DNA of 64,000 nt from Closterium sp. Naga37s-1 (lineage: Eukaryota > Streptophyta > Zygnematophyceae > Desmidiales > Closteriaceae): the NCBI GenBank assembly GCA_947471745.1, contig CANJKZ010001041.1, forward strand, positions 1-64,000, written 5' to 3'. A program made the position numbers and the translations under genes. This document shows positions 58,601 to 64,000 of this stretch, piece after piece; positions within the stretch are counted from its first letter, which is position 1, and the number at the start of each line of letters is the position of its first letter. A model generated the notes under the pieces. That model did not search any database and had not been told where the DNA came from. It saw only the letters and a program-made list of their open reading frames with translations.

Positions 58601-60433
58601 ACCTCATACGGCTTGCTGTGCGATTCGCCGGGGTATTCTATCGAGACTTCGCCGAGGATAGGGGAGGAGGATGACGTGGCAGGATACCAGCTGGAAACGA
58701 AGAAGCCAATATGGAGGACGGATCAGAGGAGGGAGAGCAAGTGAAGGTTGGAGCAGAGCAGCAGAGTTAGAGCAAGGGGGAACACACCGAACAACATTGG
58801 CACCACTTATGAGGCGACTCAAGAGCAGCACAATAGACACCAAGGGGAACAGCACAGCATATCTACCTCATACAGCCCACTGCGTAAATCGCCCCAAGTG
58901 GAGACAACTCACCGGCACACCCGAGCATCGAGGTTGCGGTGCAGAGGCAGAGGAGAGAGGCCAATCACCACAAAGAGACTTGCAGAGAGGCGGTATGCGC
59001 TGAAATACACAAAGCCCTGGCAGGCGCGCATGGGAAAGGAGGGAGGGAGGGAGGGAGGGAGAATGCAAGGGGAGGGAAAAGATTCCGGTGGTTGGAAGCA
59101 AGGAATAACCACTCAGACAACAACCACCAGCAGGGAGGCCCAATTTGCTGGTGGTTGGAATAAGAAGTGATAACTCAGACAGGATGACGGCTATGCTGGT
59201 TGAGAGGCCATACGTACAAGAAACGCAACTCATCCAAAATCGAGAGCCCAGCTTGCATCTGCATGCACTCACCTGCATGACGAATCCTCCTCGTTTGAAC
59301 GTGCAATTTGTAGCGTTGGAGAGGTGGAGCGAAGAGATATCTGACTGACATCCCCTTTGCTTTGCCCTCTTCTCCTCATCCTCGCCCCAGGTGTCCTTTG
59401 CTTGTAAGTCGACTTAGAACACTCACCTGCATGCCAAACCCTCGCTTGAACGTGCGATCTGTGGCATTGGAGAGGCTCAGCGCAGCAAATTTTTCCCTGC
59501 CCTCTGCTTTCCATCCCCTTCCCTCTTCCCCTTTCCCCTTCCCGCTCCCCTTCCCCCTCCTCCCAGCCCCATCCCCAGCCCACACATACTCGCCTGCATG
59601 CCAAACCCTCGCTTGAGCGTGCGATCTGTAGCATTGGAGAGGCGCAGCGCAGGCGTCTTTCCCTGGCCCCTGCTTTTCAACCTCCCCCAGCCCAGCTGTC
59701 CCCCTTCCCTCCTTCCCCCCTTTCCTGGCCCCATCCCCGGCCTCAACACACTCACCTGCATGCCGAACCCTCGCTTGAAAGAGCGGTCTGTAGCATTGGA
59801 GAGGCGCAGCGCAGATGTCCCCCCCTGTCCCGTCCCAAGCGCGCCACCCCCTTCCTCCCCCCATGCGCTTTCCCCTCCGCGCCCTTCCCCGCCGCTGCTG
59901 CTGCGCAGATCCACGTCAGCGGCGTCGTCAATATCCAGAGTCCCGGAAAACCGGGGGACGGTGCTGGTTGGGGGAAGGGGAGAGAGAGGGGGAGGGGGGA
60001 TTTGGGGGGAAGGGGGGATTTGGGGAGGCGGGGAATGGGAACAGGGGGGTTCAGTGGAGGATGAGCGTGATCGGTAGAAGCAAGTCAGGGGCTGTGGGGT
60101 GGGAGATTAAAAAGGAAATCGACTCAGAAGAGAAACACGGGTCGTGGGGGAGAGATGCGTTGGACAGGAAATTGGGGAAAACGAGGACTCTCGAGGGCTC
60201 GGGAGGATGTGAAGAGGTATGGAGGACAGGGGCGTGTAACGGTAACGAGTCCCGGCCAGTAGTAACGCGTACCCATAGAGAGTGACGAGGGTGAAGCAGT
60301 TGGTACACAGCAGCGCGAAAACGAGGAACTTGTTGCGATTGTAACCAGCTGTCGCGTGCGCTTGCGACAGCACCTGCGTCAGCTTCATAACTGCAATGGC
60401 TGCGTACGCGTTAGTAACTGAAGCGTGTTTCAT
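40661..60433 (-). CDS. GALS-like galactan galactosyltransferase (GT92), split by transposons
   Basis: Type II Golgi enzyme of family GT92; plant GALS proteins extend pectic beta-1,4-galactan. Exon 1 starts at ATG 60433, TM segment LVFALLCTNCFTLVTLYGYA (3' end unplaced). Further exons: about 59757-59953 (RFSGTLDIDDAADVD to KRGFGMQ), 58913-59016 (GFVYFSAYRLSASLFVVIGL), 58432-58690 (GEVSIEYPGE), 57469-57717 (SLRVLEWVVYHQQGHGVDLF, MYNAGGMGEP), 42907-43041 (VLVVNDCAYRSLFTSRW, LDLDEYLYVSQP with the DxD motif), 41795-42025 (WEVERMIFRQADVHCVAPK), 40661-41107 (IHAVAKTW, a Thr/Ser/Asn-rich insert, VHLNHYRALN, stop 40661). Phases agree across all junctions from 59757 down. The fifth intron would be 14.4 kb because of the gypsy insertion, so expression is uncertain. 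Most exons have flanking partial copies. Confidence 0.85.
41212..42310 (-). repeat. Copies of GALS-like exon 7 on both sides of the intact exon
   Basis: Intact exon 41795-42025. Upstream in transcription, copies of its first part (AAYVSFGSLYFYTDKCSHS) at about 42226-42305 and 42104-42177, with acceptors. Downstream, copies of its last part (VHCVAPKRYESRDMCLGFDG to KLFG plus donor) at about 41557-41712, 41367-41520 and 41212-41345. Confidence 0.9.
42530..43210 (-). repeat. Array of DxD exon copies of the GALS-like gene
   Basis: Around the intact exon 42907-43041: one acceptor-bearing copy above (about 43117-43210) and three donor-bearing, 5'-truncated copies below (about 42771-42866, 42668-42762, 42533-42625). 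Another acceptor-bearing copy is at 57047-57175, beyond the gypsy element. The metal-binding motif reads LDLDEY in 42907-43041 and 42668, but LGLDEY in 42533 and 42771, LVLDEY in 43117 and LGFDEY in 57047. Confidence 0.9.
43278..43576 (+). repeat. Gypsy 5' terminal block, first copy
   Basis: 299 bp from TGTCACCGAATATG to GGAACGTTGTTA. Repeated nearly identically at 43673-43971. Here it is followed by the 86-bp end block (43585-43670), and the two together would form a 393-bp LTR-like unit with TG...CA ends. Confidence 0.85.
43585..43670 (+). repeat. Gypsy 3' end block, misplaced copy
   Basis: 86 bp from GAGAGTGGCTGAGGCAAC to TTTCTCCGACA, matching 56961-57046, where it forms the right end of the element and contains the pol stop codon (56970-56972). 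Confidence 0.85.
43673..43971 (+). repeat. Gypsy 5' terminal block, second copy
   Basis: Nearly identical to 43278-43576. It continues directly into the gag leader. There is no recognisable PBS at the expected place. Confidence 0.85.
44089..46902 (+). CDS. Gypsy Gag with RS extension, zinc knuckles and protease start
   Basis: 938 codons up to the copia B insertion. Residues 1-455 are Arg/Ser/Asp-rich with a 17-residue repeat (RRGGGYRSPDPRPLHDE type). Residues about 494-690 form the Gag core (VEVPARFSGDQRLGPTLKNY, RLQWQFPGHTAEKIREFQDF). Three CCHC knuckles follow at about 714-765 (CHRCGQPGHLRRDC, CDSCGKPGHRRREC, CEICGKGGHAAKDC). A coiled, acidic linker comes next, then the protease catalytic motif IIDTGAQSVILG at about 914. 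The frame continues without shift on the far side of copia B (52675), so the split is due to that insertion alone. The ATG at 44089 is the first plausible start after the leader. Confidence 0.88.
44720..45370 (+). repeat. 51-bp RS-repeat array in Gag
   Basis: About 13 imperfect copies encoding YRSPDPRPLRDERRGGG-like 17-mers. High Arg-Ser content resembles the RS domains of splicing factors. Confidence 0.9.
46903..47160 (-). repeat. 3' LTR of copia B
   Basis: 258 bp; on the minus strand TGTTAGAAATAG to TTCTATCA. It has CACCCAACC where the other LTR has CACCTAACC. Confidence 0.95.
47183..51703 (-). CDS. Copia B Gag-Pol polyprotein, intact
   Basis: 1506 residues from ATG 51703 to the stop at 47183. 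Gag with YLQDRFHDKTAVGVAIL and an unusual Cys/His cluster (CQYLIRKGPRAGQKC, HPKATC) in place of a clear CCHC knuckle. Protease ILDSGATHTVLKD (about residue 363). Pre-integrase LFHNRLGHINFRALS and CLDCAQSKL. Integrase core DRVHMDLWGPAPVRS, FLHSDGGGEFRN and SPQQNGVAESRNRILV, the D-D-E set being complete. RT WVFRVKQLPGEFPVFKARYC, DVSSAFLQGILREEIYMERP, catalytic FILVYVDDMILVT (about residue 1184). RNase H GYSDSSYADDQSDRRSSQGY, STCEAELYAG, and TKHIEVRHYFLREL. No stop or shift. A Pro/Ala/Ser-rich linker separates integrase from RT. Confidence 0.95.
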   Translation of the reverse strand: MATSTSTLVGNLIILNLAPNGTSTNFGEWCYGVEKHLLSSELKGICLKDILLNRGKGKMPLPPDPLGEGATPTAKSTFDAKTTKYETDFSLWEQADAAVIRVFITTTPVELVKSYRTFRSAHDIWKYLQDRFHDKTAVGVAILIPRMFQIRLEECPGMADYISEIRNIHEELKDIGVTFPEQAPAAGLLVGLTPAYNVTSSMLKQLPTKELTFEKVASALLSAEKDLAAQASVNAVRYSPGIPFRSQQGQRRNSFPPCQYLIRKGPRAGQKCNGTNHPKATCFKKRDDEWYDVHGVSKDKRPPNWAPPRRVNQVEAVEEPAQAFASAPFDVRLNLLFSGAGLINEKGSQYIGVSTTQGIEFILDSGATHTVLKDQTAFVPYQAPTSLLGADSSFSIQCHGSSTISCPAFPSGRVIGICAPTLRYNLLAQREIQHAGVITIFPNDVDYCDMFDAKTGLHLARFTLNSNNLYTLIVPPVQTCSLTNLPLPSLDSPSCHCRLLTDKTMLFHNRLGHINFRALSDLATKQLLHGLPASLPQPPSLSGPPCLDCAQSKLREQPHPPTESISTAPLDRVHMDLWGPAPVRSRGGHFYFLVIVDDYSRYVSVHLLTAKSEAPAIIMEWVRQAHSHFKTKIKFLHSDGGGEFRNNTLKAFCSTEGIKQTFTLPDSPQQNGVAESRNRILVQIARCLLTHASAPPSLWGYAMLHAAALHNLHPHPHHTHTTPAELWTGQKPSVRPLRVWGCTSYVLLNSQARRAAGGKLAPKTITCVYLGHNLDSPDYLFLHPTTNKLYRSRDVFFDESHPFYPSSTVSPSPPPLSLTWADFDSLPPATTPSPPLPAPSTVSDPPSPASPSSTTQSPPLLPAPEPIPLKTYQRRPPAAAPAPDPPPAPDSADAPDAATTPPASPPPAPPPSPIAGRTRSHKAPKPLSLSIRVSLNPPPVGGDYSLMPSLLEDRHEELIDIDSAIHALCSLFPDIAESPTLNFSDNPSIPTPLTYAEAVSGPNSAQWIGAIIAECEAFIHTGTFTDIIPPSGVNIVKGKWVFRVKQLPGEFPVFKARYCAKGFTQKRGLDFFETFSPTAKPPTLRTLLDVAARDDMEVDCMDVSSAFLQGILREEIYMERPEGFPAPFPPGTVWKLNRPVYGLKQAPREWHNKLKSTLGSLDFHPSTSDPSLFIRATPSRFFILVYVDDMILVTKDQTELAAVKAALGEKLAMKDLGKLTNYLGMEITRDRTARTITLSQKFYINNVLTRFKMQEAASMPTPLSLQHQLTAPSVPSPEPCDEAYPELVGSLMYAMMCTRPDLAYPVSVLSRYVAPGRFTSHHWSAAKRVLRYLKGTQDYVLTLGGSSPVRLEGYSDSSYADDQSDRRSSQGYCFTLGSGVVSWRSTRSSSVSLSTCEAELYAGTMAAQEARWLSFLLAELGYPQPTPTLWCDNESTIHLTKDPVFHGRTKHIEVRHYFLRELVQREQLKAEHIASDCNLADLFTKSLVRQDHYRLLSSMGVGPPCG
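51780..52140 (-). repeat. Leader minisatellite of copia B
   Basis: About 15 units of CTGTTCTGCTGCGCCGCTGA, 20-25 bp, between the 5' LTR/PBS and gag. It is partly open on the minus strand (FSGAAEQV repeats) but has no role as a gene that I can support. Confidence 0.9.
52412..52669 (-). repeat. 5' LTR of copia B
   Basis: 258 bp, one visible difference from 46903-47160. Promoter elements were not resolved. Confidence 0.95.
52675..54729 (+). CDS. Gypsy Pol part 1: protease end, DNA methyltransferase, RT start
   Basis: Continues the Gag-Pol frame. The protease tail (SEDFDVLVGTEMIFALGMTI) is followed by a C5-cytosine methyltransferase domain (about 53100-54090), then RT: INQ-less linker, ELLEAGLIRRSESEYATPTV, GDYRDLNKITVPDRYPMPMA, FFTTLDLRQGFNQIKIREED. 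After KTAFQG the sequence jumps to the equivalent of NASAVFQRVMD in another frame: roughly 15 codons holding the conserved PFGL region are missing and the frame shifts, ending in a stop at 54727. The only damage seen is this deletion. It is the middle of one polyprotein, not a separately started gene. Confidence 0.85.
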   Translation, partial: HVVKGMLVMTAEGGESKWMPCTRTPIELTVLKGEKHETPVRIRCGISESEDFDVLVGTEMIFALGMTICFWKETVEFRTRWWRKGEPLGQLPVQFVKTEPKRAYRVDQKEVTAKQGAQERAAGRGKGGEPRMRFMDEPSQQTDWQQPIRLVELFGGIGAGLAAVVRNGIAVKQWIYVEQAPEVRKIAEHHAWELHREFPELLKGEVIKAAMSRGVNDVRAITETEVASWGHVDLLVAGWECQGVSWAGKGKGEQDPRTKLMEELFKIMEWVQVRQGRLAYLLEHLDMEGDVREPVRLVRERVTRQMGKGVSSDAARMGAYAHRLRMYWQNVVPAEDLQREIEGVQRAGGRKVRDILEPGRTAAPVTKRSYSRHYPCNQVGQERQALPTLVSYEGAAGYRMDGEQPGPGLVQDHRKGRWEEPTALERELAMGYKENATAAPGVSEKERRRALGNAMDGYMMKWLVQRMWKETVLHWGLKEGENTVATVRQGVWAYLEKEEPEWKIGENMSGEGKAAMRALLVKHRKGFAFTLQELGKCKIKEMALKLSSDEPVFHRRRKMSPGDEEICREKIKELLEAGLIRRSESEYATPTVVAARKDLTGEVLSRRMCGDYRDLNKITVPDRYPMPMAEELFDKLADGVFFTTLDLRQGFNQIKIREEDVRKTAFQGTPRQCSRGSWMRCCGE
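53100..54090 (+). other. C5-cytosine DNA methyltransferase domain inside Pol
   Basis: Motifs in the canonical, unpermuted order: I, LVELFGGIGAGLAAVV (SAM binding, about 53119); IV, LLVAGWECQGVSWAGKG with the catalytic Cys (about 53374-53424; usual Pro before Cys is Glu); VI, YLLEHLDMEGD (about 53512; usual ENV is EHL); VIII, AYAHRLRMYWQN (about 53629); IX/X, ALERELAMGY and RRRALGNAMDGYMMKWLV (about 53944-54068). The order excludes a DRM-type permuted enzyme and fits DNMT3/DNMT1-like relatives; the sequence looks closest to DNMT3-like, but this needs phylogeny. Presumed role is methylating the element's own cDNA or its target. Confidence 0.88.
54690..56972 (+). pseudogene. Gypsy Pol part 2: RT end, RNase H, integrase
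   Basis: 760 codons in the shifted frame. RT catalytic box CYIDDVVIFS, CHPNKCRWGEQTVQYLGYEV, VLGFLSYYRRFVPNFSKRA. RNase H FILYTDWSSQGMGAILCQEV, LTLVTDHQPLTWLM, KIKHRPGKTLQHVDGLSR. Integrase HHCC zinc finger (HTKLGHFGHERTVHLL, CEACQRSK) and core with WSLDLAGELPLSRSGNQYIV, LTDQGTEFQGEFRKLL and HPQSDGLTERIVQTIKRGL, so the D-D-E triad is present. C-terminal VYLRRAKQDTLDVGLGTVRW region; no chromodomain. The domains are undamaged, but they are cut off from the upstream frame by the deletion near 54680. Confidence 0.88.
56961..57046 (+). repeat. Gypsy right end block
   Basis: Copy of 43585-43670. The 299-bp block that should precede it in a complete 3' LTR is absent; the pol frame runs straight into it. 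Confidence 0.85.
57047..57175 (-). pseudogene. Copy of the GALS-like DxD exon disrupted by the gypsy element
   Basis: Acceptor at 57176 and VLVVNDCAYRSLFTSRW, then a 20-odd-bp insertion that shifts frame, then LFLGFDEYLYVSQPLG, where the transposon begins. The intact exon survives at 42907-43041 on the other side of the element. Confidence 0.85.
57301..57363. repeat. Perfect 22-bp inverted repeat with 19-bp loop
   Basis: Arms GTGTAGAGAGGGTGTTTTTG(AG) and its exact complement at 57342-57363. The loop holds GAGACGTCTC (57335-57344), so the right arm is built around a palindrome-family core. Confidence 0.95.
57760..58219 (-). repeat. Three truncated copies of GALS-like exon 5
   Basis: Copies at about 58125-58219, 57935-58045 and 57770-57893 keep the acceptor and SNITYYSSPIYGQFNSLRVL to EWVVYHQ. 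They lose everything after the GVDLF position; only 57469-57717 continues into MYNAGGMGEP and the donor. (Exon number counts the unplaced first exon as 1.). Confidence 0.9.
58806..58912 (-). pseudogene. Truncated copy of GALS-like exon 4 ending at a palindrome
   Basis: A short stretch (LYEVDMLC, compare KPYEVAMLFC in exon 58432-58690) followed by the palindrome derivative TTATGAGGCGACTCAAG (58807-58822). Confidence 0.65.
59272..59815 (-). repeat. Four copies of the GALS-like exon 2 end
   Basis: The segment SNATDRSFKRGFGMQ plus donor occurs in the intact exon (59757-59953) and in 5'-truncated copies at about 59598-59660, 59428-59490 and 59277-59345. Donors are GTGAGT, GCGAGT, GTGAGT and GTGAGT. 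The farthest copy has changed to a KRGGFVMQ-like end. Confidence 0.88.
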
Positions 60434-61362
60434 GAGGAGCGGTCGAGCATGGTCGGTAACGGTCGCCTGTCGTCAGTTATTCGCCGCATTTCGTCATACA
60501 TACGCCACAAGATTGACACATCCTTCGCGCTTCTCTCGCATTCGATGCGGTAGCGGTCGCACTCTATGGACCAAGGCTGTCCCAGGTCCTGCAGGTGTAC
60601 AACTGCTCGTAGTCGCTAGTCGTCGTTACTTGTCGCTGATCGTCTCTACTTTTCGATAATGATCGCTTGTTGTCACTGCTTGTCGCTCTTAGTCCCTGGT
60701 ACTCACTAGTAGGAGTCCAGCAGTCGACAGAACGGATTTTTTAGAGATGGAGGACAATACGAGTGGAGCAGTCAATATCGCGTCTGCAGGAAAGACATCG
60801 TGTTTTGGTTGTCAAAAGCAGAATGATTTCAATGAACGATTCCGTAGCCGTTTTGAGTGGTTTAGAACGGTTTCAAACCCAAAACATTGTTTCTTGCGAA
60901 GAAATCGTGTGCTATTGATTGCCATTGCCAGCCTGCAGGCAAACACAACTCTCGTCAGCAACATCAAGGCTGGATCTATCTCTTCAGGCCCACCCGCACT
61001 AACACCACCGCTGGGTATAATCAGAGCAGAGGCAGCGGATTTGCAGCAGCTACGGCTGTCAAGTCAATAATCGTCAGGCTGGTGTGGCCTTTCGTTCGCG
61101 TTTGGTCACATTTACGTAGGAGCCTCGTGGTGCTAATAACGTAACCTTTTCCAAGTTTCGTCCGCACTCGATAGTCAGCATTGCCCGGCTAAGTCCGCGA
61201 TTCTAGCCTTCGTCGTTTCTACTACAATGCGAAATCATTGACGCTTGATCCCTTCTTATTTTCCCGTCAAAACCCTGCTAAGTAGTAGCCGGACTGGTTG
61301 TCTTCTAATCTCTCGACAGATTCAGACCTAGTGGGATTTCATTCCCATCCAAACTGGTCACA
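60434..61362. other. Divergent intergenic region (GALS-like / p24)
   Basis: About 930 bp between two outward-facing genes, so it should hold both promoters. No protein-like signal and no repeat family member noticed. Confidence 0.55.
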
Positions 61363-64000
61363 ATGGCAATAGTCTCCGCGCCTCGGCTGGTAGCGTGCTT
61401 GCTGATCCTAGCCGTCGGATTCAGCCACGTGGCGGGCATCCGGTTCGAGGTGACGGCGTATAGCAAGTGTCTCGGCGAGGAGGTTCAGGAGGGGACTCTT
61501 GTTGTCGCGACGTACCAAGTGGTGCCGAGCGGCGAGAGTAGCCCTCTCACCAAGATCACCGCTAAGGTAGGCGAAATACCATATTCATCGTGAATGGGAG
61601 ATGTGATAACAACAAGGTTTGATTCAGGAGGGGACCCTCGTCGTCGCGACGAACCAAGTGGTGCCGAGCGGCGAGAGCAGCGCTCACATCAAGATCACTG
61701 CCAAGGTAGGCAAAGAACTCACTCCCTTACAGAAGAATTGAAGGTCCGAGAGGAGATAGTATCGTCGTTGCGTGGGGGAGAGCAGCGATCACACCAAGAT
61801 CACTGGCAAGGTAGGTCAAGCGACTGCTAGAATATCATAGATAATGCAATATGCAATATAAAAGAGGTTCAGTCCCATAGGGTACTGGTTTGGCAGACCT
61901 GTACCAATCAAGGCGTGTTAACCGGAAAGAGCAGCGATCACACTAAATGCCTCAACCACTTGCATTGCATATATGTTACAGCTGATTGTGCTGCTGGGAC
62001 CGAAAATTCTCATGTCTGTCTATTATGAGGTCATCTCCTTACATGTGAACTAAATAACGAGGATGAGGTCAGCTTGGATGGCTTTTTTTCCCACAGGAGG
62101 TATGGATCGTTGTTTTGTCCAAGAGGTGATGTTGCTGTACAACGAATCAGGGACAAATCAACATACAAGTCGTTGTTTGTCCTTGTTTCATGGTATTGGC
62201 CCAACTCACACATTCAGAAACCATACTACATACTACAAGTCATTGATGTATCATCCTGTACGTTTGTCTTGGATTGCGTGGCATGTTCCTGCATGGCACG
62301 GTATGGCACGGTATGGTACGGCATGTTCCGGCATGGGATGGCTGACATCCCGCTCATCCCGTCACCTCATGTCGTTTGAGGCACCCCAAAGATAACTGCA
62401 TTTGAGGCGCCTAGCAACTGTCAGCCTCTATTGTGCTGACACCCTGCACGTCACATCACTGCAGGTGACATCTCCGTTTGGCCGGCAGCTGCACTGGCAG
62501 AGCGACGTGGAGGAGGGGCACTTCTTATAATGCACCTCAAATTCGTCTCTGTTCTTGCTGACATACCATGATACCACACATAAAATCCCATCGCCGCACA
62601 TCACCGCTCTGCAGGTGACATCCCCATTTGGGCGGCAGCTGCACTGGCAGAGCGACATGGAGGAGGGGCACTTCTTATGAGGCCCCTAATAAATGGCGGT
62701 ACAAATAAATAACCTCCTGTTCTCTCTGACATACCGCACTTCACATCACATCACCGCACACGACCGCACATCGCATCACATCACCGTTTGGGCGGCAGGT
62801 GACGTCCCCGTTTGGGCGGCAGCTGCACTGGCAGAGCGATGTGGAGGAGGGACACTTCTTATAATGCAGCTCAAATTCGTCTCTGTTCTTGCTGACATAC
62901 CGCACATAACATCCCATCACCGCACATCACCGCTCTGCAGGTGACGTCCCCGTTTGGGCGGCAGCTGCACTGGCAGAGCGACGTGGAGGAGGGGCACTTT
63001 GGATTCATGGCCAAAGAATCAGGGCAGTTCATGGCATGCTTCTGGATGCCGCATGGCACTCCGGGCAAGGATTCACTCATGGTATGTATGTATGTATGTG
63101 TATGTGTATGTGTGTGAGAGTGGTTTGTGTGAGATTGAGTGAATGTAAGGCGGCAGAACAGTGTGACGTGGAGGAGGGGCACTTTGGATTCACGGCCAAG
63201 GAGTCGGGGCGATTCATGGCGTGCTTCTGGATGCCGCATGGCACGCCGGGCAAGGACTCCCTCATGGTATGTACACTCGAGTGTGATGTGATTGTCTCTA
63301 TGTGCGTGAATATGACACGGCTCTTGGCTGTGATTGTAACATTGAGGAGTTGGGGCAGTTCATGGCTTGCTTCTGGATGCCGCATGGCACGCCGGGCAAG
63401 GATTCTCTTATGGTATGTAAGGAAGTGTGTGGTTGGTTGCCATGGTTAGCTCAAGTGCAGCTCATGAATCATGGCGTGCTTCTGAATGCCCCATGGCACT
63501 CCTGAGCTCTCGCTCACGGTACGAATGTCTTTGTGTGTGAGTATAAGAGAGAGGTTAGTGCCTGTCACAGTAAGACCAAGGAGTCGGAGCAGGGCAGTTC
63601 GTGGTATGCTGCATGCCACTCCTGGGGTGCATTTCCTCGTGGTATGCAGCATATTGACCTGTAAAAACTATGCTGAGGGGAGAGTGATGTGATTAAGCAG
63701 CATATTGACCTGTAAAAACTATGCTGAGGGGAGAGTGATGTGATTAAGCAGCATATTGACCTGTAAAAACTATGCTGAGGGGAGAGTGATGTGATTAAGC
63801 AGCATATTGACCTGTAAAAACTATGCTGAGGGGAGAGTGATGTGATTAAGCAGCATATTGACCTGTAACCAGCATGCGTGCATGCGTGTGGTCAGCTAGA
63901 CCTAAACTGTTGTGAATATCCGAACGCAACTGACCGTTAACTTGCAAAGCTTCATGCATGTGTGTCTGTGGGCAGGTGGATCTAGAGTGGCTGTCAGGCG
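61363..64000 (+). CDS. p24/TMED (GOLD domain) cargo receptor, 5' part
   Basis: p24 proteins are type I membrane cargo receptors of COPI/COPII vesicles. Exon 1 (61363-61566) has a signal peptide (LVACLLILAVGFSHVAG), then IRFEVTAYSKCLGEEVQEGT and LTKITAK, the start of the GOLD domain with its first conserved Cys. Exon 2 (62941-63081) gives VTSPFGRQLHWQSDVEEGHF, then ESGQFMACFWMPHGTPGKDS with the second Cys. Exon 3 starts at 63976 with VDLEWLSG and runs off the window, so coiled coil, TM and tail are not seen. All junctions are phase 0. Partial copies surround exons 1 and 2. Confidence 0.88.
61625..61811 (+). pseudogene. Downstream copies of p24 exon 1 end
   Basis: 5'-truncated copies ending ITAK/GTAGGC (about 61625-61704, GTLVVATNQVVPSGESS) and ITGK/GTAGGT (about 61775-61811). 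Both keep the donor and lack acceptors. Confidence 0.88.
62375..62417. repeat. Two decayed palindromes
   Basis: TTTGAGGCACCCCAAA (62375-62390) and TTTGAGGCGCCTAGCAA (62401-62417), just upstream of the first truncated copy of p24 exon 2. Confidence 0.7.
62464..62860 (+). pseudogene. Three truncated upstream copies of p24 exon 2
   Basis: Copies at about 62464-62525, 62612-62677 and 62797-62863 keep an acceptor-like CTGCAG (or a variant) and VTSPFGRQLHWQSDVEEGHF. All break at GGGCACTTCTTAT, where decayed palindromes follow (ATAATGCACCTCAAAT, ATGAGGCCCCTAATAAA, ATAATGCAGCTCAAAT). Confidence 0.88.
63150..63650 (+). pseudogene. Downstream copies of p24 exon 2 end
   Basis: 5'-truncated copies with donors at about 63161-63267 (GFTAKESGRFMACFWMPHGT) and 63340-63412 (GQFMACFWMPHGTPGKDSLM), and decayed ones at about 63470-63518 and 63585-63645. 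Confidence 0.88.
63644..63868 (+). repeat. 51-bp perfect tandem repeat
   Basis: A little over four copies of a unit containing GCATATTGACCTGTAAAAAC and GGGGAGAGTGATGTGATTA with no differences noticed, in the p24 intron before exon 3. Identity suggests very recent expansion. Confidence 0.95.

Noticed and set aside
1868-63650. Exon copies as an assembly artefact
   Set aside because: Copies differ by many substitutions and indels, show graded divergence, and recur in five unrelated genes with consistent structure. Long-read confirmation is still the decisive test.

Overview
This is a GC-rich nuclear fragment from a green eukaryote, most likely a streptophyte (a charophycean green alga or other early-diverging plant relative). 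The host genes point that way: a RUS-family (DUF647) gene, an HKT/Trk-type cation transporter, a GALS-like family 92 galactosyltransferase, a p24/GOLD cargo receptor, a signal-peptide protein with Cys-rich exons, and a decayed plant-type LRR gene. Introns are many, mostly GT-AG with at least one GC-AG. I saw no prokaryotic, organellar, tRNA or rRNA features.

Layout. 1-1.7 kb: LRR pseudogene (+). 1.87-4.95 kb: secreted Cys-rich gene (-). 6.49-13.71 kb: degenerate Ty1/copia element A with intact TSD. 14.2-21.8 kb: RUS gene (+), then decayed copies of its last exon. 23.05-31.77 kb: ten-exon HKT/Trk gene (-). 32.97-39.58 kb: decayed copia element C. 40.66-60.43 kb: GALS-like gene (-), split by a 13.8-kb Ty3/gypsy element (43.28-57.05 kb) that itself holds a very young, coding-intact copia element B (46.90-52.67 kb). 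61.36 kb to the right edge: p24-family gene (+), running off the window.

Two things stand out. First, the gypsy element carries a cytosine-C5 DNA methyltransferase domain between protease and reverse transcriptase, and an N-terminal RS-repeat extension on Gag. Methyltransferase capture by retrotransposons has been reported in charophytes and dinoflagellates, so this looks like a member of that phenomenon, here with altered catalytic motifs and a broken RT. Second, all five multi-exon host genes are full of local tandem duplications of exon edges. Copies upstream of an intact exon keep the acceptor and lose the 3' part. Copies downstream keep the donor and lose the 5' part. The junction of many of these duplications carries a short palindrome of the type TTTTGAG-N-CG-N-CTCAAAA. 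I know of no described element or mechanism that matches this, and I regard it as the best candidate for something new.

Exon boundaries were placed by splice consensus, phase continuity and homology remembered from the families; transcripts were not available. In the HKT gene all nine junctions keep phase, and in the GALS-like gene all but the first do, which gives good support to those models.
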